A DNA stretch of 7,019 bases. Source: a bacterium. GTDB taxonomy: Bacteria > Actinomycetota > Acidimicrobiia > Spongiisociales > UBA11373. Shown piece after piece: positions 1-5,329 of the stretch. Below the pieces are notes generated by a model. That model had not been told where the DNA came from, ran no database searches, and saw nothing but the letters and a program-made list of their open reading frames with translations. The translations under genes were made by a program, and so were the position numbers. Numbering within the stretch: the stretch's first letter is position 1; the number at the start of each line of letters is the position of its first letter. Location: the NCBI GenBank assembly GCA_013202595.1, contig JABMPV010000323.1:1-7019 (forward strand), read 5' to 3'.

Positions 1-238
1 GCTGTTCACGGCCGCCAAGGTGGCCCACCTCAGCCTGCTCCCCCAGGGCCAGCCGCAGCGGTGGTCGCGGGTGGAGGCGATGGTGGACACCATGGAGGAC
101 TTCTTCGGCTCCTGCACCAACCACGGCGAGTGCACCGCCGCATGCCCCAAGAGCATCTCCCTCGATTTCATAGCGATGCTGAATGCCGACTACGTGAAAT
201 CGAAGTGGAAGAACCGCGCACTCACCGGGCGGGGCTGA
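1..238 (+). CDS. sdhB: Succinate dehydrogenase iron-sulfur subunit, C-terminal part (5' truncated by window edge)
   Basis: The iron-sulfur subunit of succinate dehydrogenase (complex II) passes electrons from the flavoprotein SdhA to the membrane quinone site. Only the last 78 residues are visible, read in frame from base 2 to the TGA at 236-238. They contain the C-terminal cluster signature C-x5-C-x3-C-P (visible residues 38-49, CTNHGECTAACP). This matches the spacing that ligates the 3Fe-4S cluster and the last cysteine of the 4Fe-4S cluster in SdhB/FrdB proteins. It is followed by KSISLDFIAMLNADYVKSKW, typical of the actinobacterial SdhB tail. The preceding LLPQGQPQRW stretch also fits SdhB. 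The start codon, the 2Fe-2S domain and presumably sdhA lie left of the window. The 3' end is complete. FrdB is the only realistic alternative, and sequence alone cannot decide the direction of catalysis. Confidence 0.92.
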   Translation, partial: LFTAAKVAHLSLLPQGQPQRWSRVEAMVDTMEDFFGSCTNHGECTAACPKSISLDFIAMLNADYVKSKWKNRALTGRG

Positions 239-262
239 GCGGATTCGTTCGGCAGGGTGATC

Positions 263-282
263 GCCCGCCGGTCGTGGTGGGC
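263..282 (+). terminator. GC-rich hairpin 25 bases after sdhB, possible terminator
   Basis: A 7-bp stem (GCCCGCC pairing with GGTGGGC, one G-U pair) encloses a 6-base loop shortly after the sdhB stop. There is no T-tract after it, so a canonical intrinsic terminator is not shown. Many high-GC actinobacterial terminators lack a T-run, which is the only reason to list it. The position is right but the signal is weak. Confidence 0.22.
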
Positions 283-386
283 ACGTTCGGTTGGCAGCCC
301 CCGGCTCCCCGTCGTCGGTAGCCACGTTGCGCGGTCGGTTTTCCCCGGATGTCTGACGGCTGACGGCTCTCGTCTCTCCCCATCGT

Positions 387-433
387 GCGCGCGCTCCGCG
401 CGATTCCCTTTGACAATCGCGCGGAGAGCGCGC
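387..433. repeat. 19-bp inverted repeat embedded in the whiB promoter
   Basis: The left arm is 387-405 (GCGCGCGCTCCGCGCGATT) and the right arm is 415-433 (AATCGCGCGGAGAGCGCGC). They are reverse complements at 18 of 19 positions, with a 9-base spacer (406-414). The right arm fills the gap between the -35 (410-415) and the -10 (434-439) almost exactly. That placement suits an operator for a dimeric regulator, or a hairpin ending sdh transcription upstream of whiB. No T-tract follows it on either strand, so a standard terminator is less likely. The repeat itself is directly visible; its function is inferred. Confidence 0.8.
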
Positions 434-439
434 AATAAT
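410..439 (+). promoter_or_regulatory. Sigma70-type promoter for the whiB-like gene
   Basis: The -35 is a perfect TTGACA at 410-415. An 18-base spacer leads to AATAAT at 434-439, a 5-of-6 match to TATAAT. Such a good pair is rare by chance in DNA this GC-rich. It would start transcription near 445-447, about 25 bases before the preferred whiB ATG. The spacer consists of the right arm of the inverted repeat, so repressor or activator control is plausible. Confidence 0.72.
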
Positions 440-471
440 GACATGGCCGTAACTACACGATTGTGATTTCC

Positions 472-765
472 ATGACGGATCCCATACAGCGCATGCGTGA
501 GGCCCTCCTCGACCTCGACGATGCCCTCGCCTGGCAGGACGGGGCCAACTGCAAGGGTGCCAACGCCGATCTGTTCTTCCCCGAGCGCGGGGCATCGACG
601 AGAACCGCGAAAGGAATCTGCAGGGAGTGCGCGGTGCGTCCCGAGTGCCTCGAGTTCGCCATCACCACCGGTGAGAAGTTCGGTATCTGGGGAGGCATGT
701 CGGAACGCGAGCGCAGGCGAGTTCGCCGCGATCGTCAGATCGCAGCATCGCGCCAGGCCTCCTAG
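472..765 (+). CDS. whiB: WhiB-family Fe-S transcriptional regulator, WhiB/WhiB2-like
   Basis: WhiB-like (Wbl) proteins carry a redox- and NO-sensitive 4Fe-4S cluster and regulate transcription, usually by binding region 4 of the principal sigma factor. This 97-residue protein has the four cluster cysteines C27, C50, C53 and C59 (C-x2-C-x5-C for the last three). The G-[IV]-W-G-G turn is FGIWGG at 70-75, followed by the basic tail SERERRRVRRDR (77-88). The stretch FFPERGASTRTAKGIC and the turn and tail most resemble the WhiB/WhiB2 (WhmD) branch, linked in other actinobacteria to septation and cell division. That subgroup call is from memory of family sequences. The ATG at 472 is preferred. An in-frame GTG at 463 and an ATG at 493 are alternatives, and none has a clear Shine-Dalgarno sequence. 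The gene appears monocistronic with its own promoter; the next gene starts 74 bases later. Confidence 0.95.
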   Translation: MTDPIQRMREALLDLDDALAWQDGANCKGANADLFFPERGASTRTAKGICRECAVRPECLEFAITTGEKFGIWGGMSERERRRVRRDRQIAASRQAS

Positions 766-777
766 GACTGCGGCACC

Positions 778-806
778 CCGTCACCCCGTCCCCCCGGCCG
801 TAGAAT
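778..806 (+). promoter_or_regulatory. Candidate promoter for the membrane Mrr-like gene
   Basis: TAGAAT at 801-806 matches TATAAT at 5 of 6 positions. The hexamer 17 bases upstream (CCGTCA, 778-783) matches TTGACA at only 3 of 6. Transcription would start near 813, leaving a leader of about 27 bases containing the GGAGGA ribosome site. The -10 and its position are reasonable but the -35 is poor, so read-through from whiB is an alternative. Confidence 0.35.
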
Positions 807-824
807 GTGCGGCACGGACCAACT

Positions 825-830
825 GGAGGA
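825..830 (+). promoter_or_regulatory. Ribosome binding site GGAGGA fixing the GTG start at 840
   Basis: GGAGGA lies 9 bases before the GTG at 840. An upstream in-frame GTG at 807 would place this site inside the gene and has no ribosome site of its own. The site therefore decides the start, and puts the hydrophobic segment right at the N-terminus. Confidence 0.75.
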
Positions 831-839
831 GTCGAAGTC

Positions 840-1766
840 GTGACCACGACCATCGTCGTCATCGTGATCCTTGTTCTTGCCCTTTCCGGCGTCGCCGCGG
901 CATTCATGACCCGATCGCGGCGGAGCGCCCTTTCGGCAGACACTCCCGTCGATGGCACCGCTGGGCGGTTGCTCGCACCGGTCGCCGAGTTCCATGTCAA
1001 GGGACCCGATGCTCTGGTCTCGTTCGACGTACCCATCCCGGCCGGTGGTGCCGACGAGGTGCTCTCGAATCTGCTGGTCCGCGAAGCCGTAGAGGTGGTC
1101 AGGGAGAAGCGCCATACCCTCCCGATCACCGAGGTCCAACGTGTGGTTGCCCTCGGACGCAGCGGTGCCGACTGGGTCGAGGTCGGATCCGTCGGTCTCG
1201 ACACTCCCGGTGAGCTTCCGCCGCCGATGGCCCCGATCCTCCTGCCCCACGCCAGCCACGCAGGATTCGACGCATTCGACGCCATGGAGAAGCTGGGCGA
1301 CATGCCGACGCAGGCTCCCGGCCTCGCCGACGCGTCGGTGGGCGAGACGCTTGCACCCATCGCGTCCGAGTTGCGGTTTCCTGCCCAGGTCGATGCCGGT
1401 CTGCGGGCGCAGGGGCTCGACCCTGAGGATGCCGCCCCCGGAGATGTTGTCCTGGGCCTCATGAGACTCACCGGGTACACGGTCACCGCCGGATCGAAGG
1501 ACGGGACATCGATCGCGACCCGGGGCGGCCAGCGGGTCTACGTCCGCACCGTCGATCACGCGCCGTCCGATCATCCCGAACTCGACGAGTCCATCGTCCG
1601 ATCCTTCGTCGTGGAGTTCGTCGAGTCCGGTTGTGACCGCGGCCTGCTCGTGACCGAGAAGTTCTGTCCCTTCGAGGTGTATGAGCGAGAGCGCCGCGAG
1701 CCTCGCGTTCGCTTCATCACCCGCGAGCGATTCCAGCACTTCGTCGACGCTCTAGCGCTCGGCTGA
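840..1766 (+). CDS. Membrane-anchored protein with degenerate Mrr/restriction-endonuclease-like C-terminal domain; function unknown
   Basis: This is a 308-residue protein I do not recognise by name. Residues 4-22 (TIVVIVILVLALSGVAAAF) are one hydrophobic segment followed by basic residues (TRSRRS), giving a single N-terminal anchor with the rest most likely cytoplasmic. The middle (about 30-200) is acidic, Pro/Ala-rich and without a motif I know. Residues about 205-308 follow the order of an Mrr-type nuclease fold. There is a GYTV helix-strand entry (LMRLTGYTVTAG), then D221 where the family has its catalytic Asp, and a strand RVYVRT at 232-237 where the family has QxK. Next comes the core GLLVTEKF (268-275), matching the family's GllVTtsxF, and a last strand/helix VRFITRERFQHFVDAL. 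The QxK motif is absent (VRT instead), so if the fold is right, nuclease activity is doubtful. The fold assignment is inference from pattern only. The gene sits 89 bases before the SigE-like gene on the same strand. The two could be co-transcribed, but a functional link is not shown. Confidence 0.85.
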   Translation: MTTTIVVIVILVLALSGVAAAFMTRSRRSALSADTPVDGTAGRLLAPVAEFHVKGPDALVSFDVPIPAGGADEVLSNLLVREAVEVVREKRHTLPITEVQRVVALGRSGADWVEVGSVGLDTPGELPPPMAPILLPHASHAGFDAFDAMEKLGDMPTQAPGLADASVGETLAPIASELRFPAQVDAGLRAQGLDPEDAAPGDVVLGLMRLTGYTVTAGSKDGTSIATRGGQRVYVRTVDHAPSDHPELDESIVRSFVVEFVESGCDRGLLVTEKFCPFEVYERERREPRVRFITRERFQHFVDALALG

Positions 1767-1815
1767 TCGTGCCGCTGCGCCTCTGTTCCCGGCGAGCCAC
1801 AGTCGGTGAGCGCGT

Positions 1816-1841
1816 GGAACTCATCCGCCGGCCGGTGCGTT
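1816..1841 (+). promoter_or_regulatory. ECF-sigma (SigE-type) autoregulatory promoter
   Basis: GGAACT (1816-1821) is followed by a 16-base spacer and CGTT (1838-1841). This fits the GGAAC-N16/17-CGTT pattern of RpoE/SigE-type promoters, including those of mycobacterial SigE. It lies directly upstream of the sigma factor gene, the usual site for autoregulation. Transcription would start near 1847-1849, only about 8 bases before the ATG at 1856, giving a nearly leaderless mRNA. The motif match is seen; its use by this sigma factor is inferred. Confidence 0.6.
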
Positions 1842-1855
1842 GATGAGGTGGACGC

Positions 1856-2356
1856 ATGCATGACGACCCCGTCCCTTCTTGGGAGGAGGTCGCCCAGCGT
1901 TATGGACGACAGATCTACAACTTCGCCTACCGGCTGACGGGGAATCCAGACGATGCCGCCGACCTCACTCAGGAAGTGCTGCTCAAGGTCAGGCGCGGGC
2001 TGGGTTCCTACACCCCCGGCACCTTCGAGGGGTGGCTGTGGCGGATCACCAGGAACGCCTTCATCGACGAGACCCGGCGTCGCAAGCGCCGGGCAACCGT
2101 CCCGCTTCCGGAAGGCGACCGCGACGACACCGGTGCCGCACCGCCGCCCGAGGACGTCCTTGCCACCGTCCGGCTGGGTGAGGAAGTCCAGGCCGCTCTC
2201 CTCGATCTCCCCTACGAGTTCAGAGAGGCCGTTGTGATGTGCGACGTCGTAGGGCTCTCCTATGAGGAGATCGCCGAATCCGTCGGTGCACCGATCGGCA
2301 CGGTCCGCAGCCGGATCCACCGCGGCCGCAAGATGCTGAGGGAGCGCTTGTCATGA
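1856..2356 (+). CDS. sigE: ECF RNA polymerase sigma factor, SigE/RpoE-like
   Basis: An extracytoplasmic-function sigma factor that directs RNA polymerase to envelope-stress promoters once freed from its anti-sigma factor. It has 166 residues, the usual ECF length with no extra domain. Region 2 spans about 15-80, with the polymerase-binding part YNFAYRLTGNPDDAADLTQE (21-40) and the -10 recognition part FEGWLWRITRNAFIDETRRR (58-77). An acidic Pro/Gly linker covers about 82-102. Region 4 is about 115-164, with LPYEFREAVVMCDVVGLSYE (118-137) and the helix-turn-helix GTVRSRIHRGR. These blocks closely follow mycobacterial SigE (PGTFEGWL, EFRxAVVxCD, GLSYEEI, GTVRSRIHRGR). The start ATG has GAGG at 1845-1848, 7 bases upstream. 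The stop overlaps the start of the anti-sigma gene (ATGA), so the two are translationally coupled. An ECF-type promoter lies just upstream. Confidence 0.94.
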   Translation: MHDDPVPSWEEVAQRYGRQIYNFAYRLTGNPDDAADLTQEVLLKVRRGLGSYTPGTFEGWLWRITRNAFIDETRRRKRRATVPLPEGDRDDTGAAPPPEDVLATVRLGEEVQAALLDLPYEFREAVVMCDVVGLSYEEIAESVGAPIGTVRSRIHRGRKMLRERLS

Positions 2357-2763
2357 ATCACCCGGCAGACCTCCTGAGCGCCTACCTCGATGACGAGCTG
2401 ACCGCGGTCGAGATCCCGGAGATCGAAGCGCACCTGTCCGACTGTGAGGAGTGCACGGCAGAGCTCGAAGAGGTCTCTGCGGCCCGTATGGTGATCAGGG
2501 GCCTTCCTCTGCTCGATCCCCCTGCGTGGATCGGGAGCTCCGATGTCGTGCCCATCGGTTCGGCGAGGTCGCGCAGGGCGCAACGGTTCACCCGATGGGC
2601 AGCCGCTGCGGCCGCATCGGTGGTCCTGCTCGGGGGTGTCGTGGTCGTCTCCGACGATCCGGCCGCCGTCGTCGACATCGACACCATGAGCTCACAGCAC
2701 GTCGCAAGGGTCGTGGTCGATCCCGGCATCTCGACGATTCGCGGGCCGGTGGCGGGACCATGA
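2353..2763 (+). CDS. rseA: Membrane-bound zinc-binding anti-sigma factor (ZAS), RseA-like
   Basis: This protein is expected to sequester the SigE-like factor at the inner face of the membrane. Its 136 residues begin with an anti-sigma domain (1-45, HPADLLSAYLDDEL at 3-16) holding the ZAS motif H27-x3-C31-x2-C34 (HLSDCEEC). Such motifs bind zinc and can respond to thiol oxidation. A linker of about 45 residues leads to one transmembrane segment (about 82-99, WAAAAAASVVLLGGVVVV). A tail of only about 37 residues then lies outside the membrane. This gives a cytoplasmic N-terminus and external C-terminus as in RseA proteins, although mycobacterial RseA lacks such a membrane segment. The ATG overlaps the sigma stop by 4 bases, and the TGA overlaps the start of the next gene by 4 bases. 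The gene name rests on architecture and context rather than overall similarity. Confidence 0.9.
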   Translation: MNHPADLLSAYLDDELTAVEIPEIEAHLSDCEECTAELEEVSAARMVIRGLPLLDPPAWIGSSDVVPIGSARSRRAQRFTRWAAAAAASVVLLGGVVVVSDDPAAVVDIDTMSSQHVARVVVDPGISTIRGPVAGP

Positions 2764-3719
2764 TGCGCCGACGTATCGGGCTGGTGGCCGCCGGAATGGC
2801 AGCGCTGATGGCGATTCCGCTCGCCGCGCATGCCGATGACGATCTCGAGGAGATGCTCGAGATCGCCGTGAGCGGTGAGTTCCACGGCACGGGCGTGCTC
2901 ATGTGCTCCTGGGGCGATCAGTCCGCTGCATCCACCTACGAGGTCACCCGTTCGGATGGGGTGTCCATGGTCCACGGGCCTTCCGGAGACCTGATGGTGT
3001 CGGGCACGGCATCGGCGACGCGCTCGGGAACCGAGTGGTACGGGATGGAGGTCGGGCGAACATCGGAGTGGGCGCTGTCGGACCGCTACACCATGACCGA
3101 GCCGCGCCGGATCACCCGCATGGGCCGCGATGCCGGCGAGGTGTTCATCATGGATGGCGCCATGGTCAGGGCCCGCTTGATCGTGGACACCGAGAGCGGT
3201 GTACCGCTGCTCACCGAGATCTTCGACGGCAATGGTGAGATCTTCAGGGTCGCGGCGATGCTCGAGTTCGCCGCGGGCGATGTGGACATGGGGGACATGC
3301 CCGACATGGCCGACATGGAGCGTTCCCCGATGCAGCCGATGAGCAGCACGGTCGACCATCGCGAGACGTCCCTCCCGGTGCTCATCGCCGGGTACCGGCT
3401 CTCCGACTCCTACCCGGGCGGCCAGGGTGTGATCCAGGTGTACTACAGCGACGGCCTGTTCTCGTTCTCGGTGTTCGAGTCGAAGCGGACCGCCACGCCT
3501 GCGGCATTCAAGAGCGCCCGGATCATGGAGATCGACGGCTCGCTCTATCGCACCCTCGTCACCCCGTCCAACATCTGGGTGCAGTGGCATGCACCAGACA
3601 ACACCTATGTGCTGGTCGGTGACCTGCCGCCGGATCATCTCCGTGAGGCACTCGCCGAACTCCCGGAACCGGGCGAGCGCGCCTTCTTCGTCAGGCTCTG
3701 GCGCCGGCTGTTCGGTTAG
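2760..3719 (+). CDS. rseB: Exported RseB/MucB-like sigma-E regulatory protein
   Basis: In proteobacteria RseB/MucB is an exported sensor with a LolA-like fold that binds the anti-sigma factor RseA and shields it from proteolysis. Here a 319-residue protein starts with a Sec-type signal peptide (RRR, hydrophobic core, AHA, with likely cleavage after residue 25). An N-terminal beta-rich domain (about 26-172) carries the pattern of a LolA-like half-barrel: repeated aromatic/Thr strands, and LIVDTESGVPLLTEIFDGNG near its end, like the RseB 'D..tGlplrs...d..G' segment. A Met/Asp linker (176-194) leads to the C-terminal domain (about 205-319). This domain has the MucB/RseB signature VYYSDGLFSFSVFE and the closing NTYVLVGDLPPDHLREALAEL. 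The ATG overlaps the anti-sigma stop (ATGA); an ATG one codon later is an equal alternative. Overall similarity to RseB is inferred from these motifs plus position. Confidence 0.85.
   Translation: MMRRRIGLVAAGMAALMAIPLAAHADDDLEEMLEIAVSGEFHGTGVLMCSWGDQSAASTYEVTRSDGVSMVHGPSGDLMVSGTASATRSGTEWYGMEVGRTSEWALSDRYTMTEPRRITRMGRDAGEVFIMDGAMVRARLIVDTESGVPLLTEIFDGNGEIFRVAAMLEFAAGDVDMGDMPDMADMERSPMQPMSSTVDHRETSLPVLIAGYRLSDSYPGGQGVIQVYYSDGLFSFSVFESKRTATPAAFKSARIMEIDGSLYRTLVTPSNIWVQWHAPDNTYVLVGDLPPDHLREALAELPEPGERAFFVRLWRRLFG
3285..3320 (+). repeat. Four tandem 9-base units (GACATG-N3) encoding (Asp-Met-x)4
   Basis: GACATG occurs at 3285, 3294, 3303 and 3312 with an exact 9-base period. It encodes D-M-G-D-M-P-D-M-A-D-M-E (residues 176-187) in the linker between the two domains of the RseB-like protein. 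Two more methionines follow at residues 191 and 194. The N3 positions differ between copies (GGG, CCC, GCC, GAG), so the repeat is short and partly diverged. Confidence 0.9.
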
Positions 3720-3734
3720 CGCACCGGGATCCGG

Positions 3735-4442
3735 CTACCGCTCGTCCTCATGCGCGACGGCGGGGGACTGATGGTCGGGGAACGACCCGGTCACGATGAA
3801 TGTCACATGGTCGGCGACGTTGACGCCGTGATCGGCGATCCGCTCGAGATACCGGCCGACCCTGGAGAGTTCGACAGCCGGGTCGAGGTGCATGTCGGAA
3901 CGCTCCTGCTCTGCCGCCAGGCGCGTATAGAACTCCGACACGAGATCGTCCACGGCATCGTCGGCTGCATCGAGTCGGACGCCGGCGTCCTTGTCGAGAT
4001 CCCTCAGGGTGTCGAGCCCCTGGCTGAACACGTCGGCCGCCATGTGCCCGAGCCGTCCCAGGATGGAGCGGAGCGAAGGCGACATCTCGTAGCCCTCCTG
4101 GCGGAGCAGGCCCTTGGCGCCATTGACCACCAGATCGCCGGATCGCTCGATCTCGTACAGGAGGCGGGTGAGTGACACGAGGAGCCTGAGATCCCGGGCA
4201 ACGGGCTGCTGGAGCGCCATGGTGAGGAATGTCCGGCGCTCCAGGGCCACATAGAACTCATCGATCTCGTTGTCGGCCTCGACCACCAGGGCAGCCAGCT
4301 CGAGATCGTTCTCGATGAGTGCCTCGGCGAGCCGCCGGCAGTTCTCGAGGACCAGTGCTCCGAGAGCGACGGAGTCGAGTCGCAAGGTGTCCAGCTCCGC
4401 ATCGAAATGCTGGCGGACGTCGTCTGGTCGGTTGGTGGTCAT
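3735..4442 (-). CDS. phoU: Phosphate signalling/transport accessory protein PhoU
   Basis: PhoU is a cytoplasmic, all-helical, metal-binding protein. It links the phosphate state of the PstSCAB importer to the phosphate two-component system and restrains uptake. The 235 residues show the two-fold repeat of three-helix bundles. The conserved metal-site helices are ERSGDLVVNGAK (99-110) in the first half and ERIADHGVNVADHV (200-213) in the second, the latter with a typical IVTG ending. Length matches the family. The ATG has GAGGGG just upstream and starts 10 bases after the pstB stop, as the last gene of the pst operon. The stop lies 15 bases from the stop of the convergent rseB-like gene, with no strong terminator between. 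The tail after residue 220 is not conserved in the family as I know it. Confidence 0.95.
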   Translation of the reverse strand: MTTNRPDDVRQHFDAELDTLRLDSVALGALVLENCRRLAEALIENDLELAALVVEADNEIDEFYVALERRTFLTMALQQPVARDLRLLVSLTRLLYEIERSGDLVVNGAKGLLRQEGYEMSPSLRSILGRLGHMAADVFSQGLDTLRDLDKDAGVRLDAADDAVDDLVSEFYTRLAAEQERSDMHLDPAVELSRVGRYLERIADHGVNVADHVTFIVTGSFPDHQSPAVAHEDER

Positions 4443-4452
4443 GGGGCCCCTC

Positions 4453-5307
4453 TCAGCCGAACCGGCCGGTGATGTAGTCCTCTGTCTGCTGTTCCGATGG
4501 GTTGACGAAGATCTTGTCGGTGTCGTCGAACTCTACGAGACGACCCGTGCGCATCCCGGTATCACCCACATCGACGGTGAAGAATGCCGTGCGGTCGCTG
4601 ACCCTGGCCGCCTGCTGCATGTTGTGGGTGACGATGAGGATCGTGTAGTCCTCCTTCAGTTCCATCATGAGCTCCTCGATACGCAGCGTCGCGATGGGGT
4701 CGAGAGCCGAGCAGGGCTCGTCCATGAGGACCACGTCGGGGCTCGTGGCGATCGCCCTCGCGATGCAGAGCCGCTGCTGCTGGCCGCCGGAGAGTGCGAA
4801 AGCGGAGTCCTGCAGTTTGTCCTTGACCTCGTCCCAGATGGCGGCTCTCCGCAGGGATTGCTCCACCAACTCGTCCATGTCGCCCTTGAAGCCGGCGATC
4901 TTGGGCCCGAAGGCGATGTTGTCGTAGATCGACTTGGGGAACGGGTTCGGCTTCTGGAAGACCATGCCGATTCGTCGGCGGACCTCGACGGGGTCGACGC
5001 CCTCCCCGTACAGGTCGACGCCGTGGTATTCGATGGACCCCGACACCCTGGCGGTCTCGATGAGGTCGTTCATCCGGTTGAAGCAGCGCAGGACGGTCGT
5101 CTTGCCGCAGCCCGACGGGCCGATGAACGCAGTGATCTCGTTCTGGCGGATGTCGATGTCGACACCGGCGACGGCGGTGAAATCACCGTAGTTCACGGCC
5201 AGTCCCTGGACGTCGAAGATGATCGGGCGCTCGGATCGGCTGCGGCCGGTTCCGCGACCGGGAGCCTGGACTGAGAGGCTCGACTCGCTTCGTGGGGTCT
5301 CGGTCAT
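4453..5307 (-). CDS. pstB: Phosphate ABC transporter ATP-binding protein PstB
   Basis: The ATPase of the high-affinity phosphate importer, acting as a dimer on the cytoplasmic face of PstC-PstA. From the chosen start it has 284 residues. Walker A is GPSGCGKTT (63-71), the Q-loop Q118 lies within FQKPNPFP, the signature is LSGGQ (172-176), Walker B is VVLMDE (192-197) and the switch histidine is H228 (THNMQQ). PstB-specific features include the FNRMNDLI segment and the C-terminal NPSEQQTEDYITGRFG. Conserved sequence begins only at about residue 27, so the Ser/Arg-rich N-terminus is of uncertain extent. I chose the ATG at 5307, which has GGAAGG 10 bases upstream. An ATG at 5325 (4 bases after the pstA stop) and a TTG at 5346 are in-frame alternatives adding 6 or 13 residues. 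Confidence 0.95.
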   Translation of the reverse strand: MTETPRSESSLSVQAPGRGTGRSRSERPIIFDVQGLAVNYGDFTAVAGVDIDIRQNEITAFIGPSGCGKTTVLRCFNRMNDLIETARVSGSIEYHGVDLYGEGVDPVEVRRRIGMVFQKPNPFPKSIYDNIAFGPKIAGFKGDMDELVEQSLRRAAIWDEVKDKLQDSAFALSGGQQQRLCIARAIATSPDVVLMDEPCSALDPIATLRIEELMMELKEDYTILIVTHNMQQAARVSDRTAFFTVDVGDTGMRTGRLVEFDDTDKIFVNPSEQQTEDYITGRFG

Positions 5308-5329
5308 GTCGTGAGGGCCTTCCATGGGA

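Noticed and set aside
303..322. Imperfect hairpin GGCT...AGCC in the sdhB-whiB gap
   Set aside because: Short stem with an internal mismatch and no T-run; typical of random GC-rich sequence.
353..367. Two tandem copies of CTGACGG before the whiB promoter
   Set aside because: Only two 7-base copies, with no relation to another signal; expected by chance.
257..466. A 69-codon frame in the sdhB-whiB gap
   Set aside because: Arg/Ser-rich, without a ribosome site, and it runs through the inverted repeat and the promoter; most likely non-coding.
662..1739. Two long minus-strand open frames (274 and 325 codons) opposite the whiB and Mrr-like genes
   Set aside because: Low-complexity Ser/Arg/Thr- or Asp/Gly-rich translations, mirror images of GC-biased codons on the plus strand. 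The plus-strand frame has a good ribosome site and a clean membrane segment.
2382..3638. A 418-codon open frame on the minus strand across the anti-sigma and rseB-like genes
   Set aside because: It is a His/Arg/Gly-rich shadow of strongly supported plus-strand genes, and such long antisense frames are common in high-GC DNA. It has no domain, ribosome site or sensible composition.
3724..3734. CCGG-GAT-CCGG as a bidirectional terminator between rseB and phoU
   Set aside because: The stem has 4 pairs with a 3-base loop and no T-tract on either side, too weak to call.
4270..5274. A 334-codon plus-strand open frame opposite pstB and phoU
   Set aside because: It is antisense to unmistakable pstB motifs and has an Asp/Val/Gly-rich composition with no recognisable domain.
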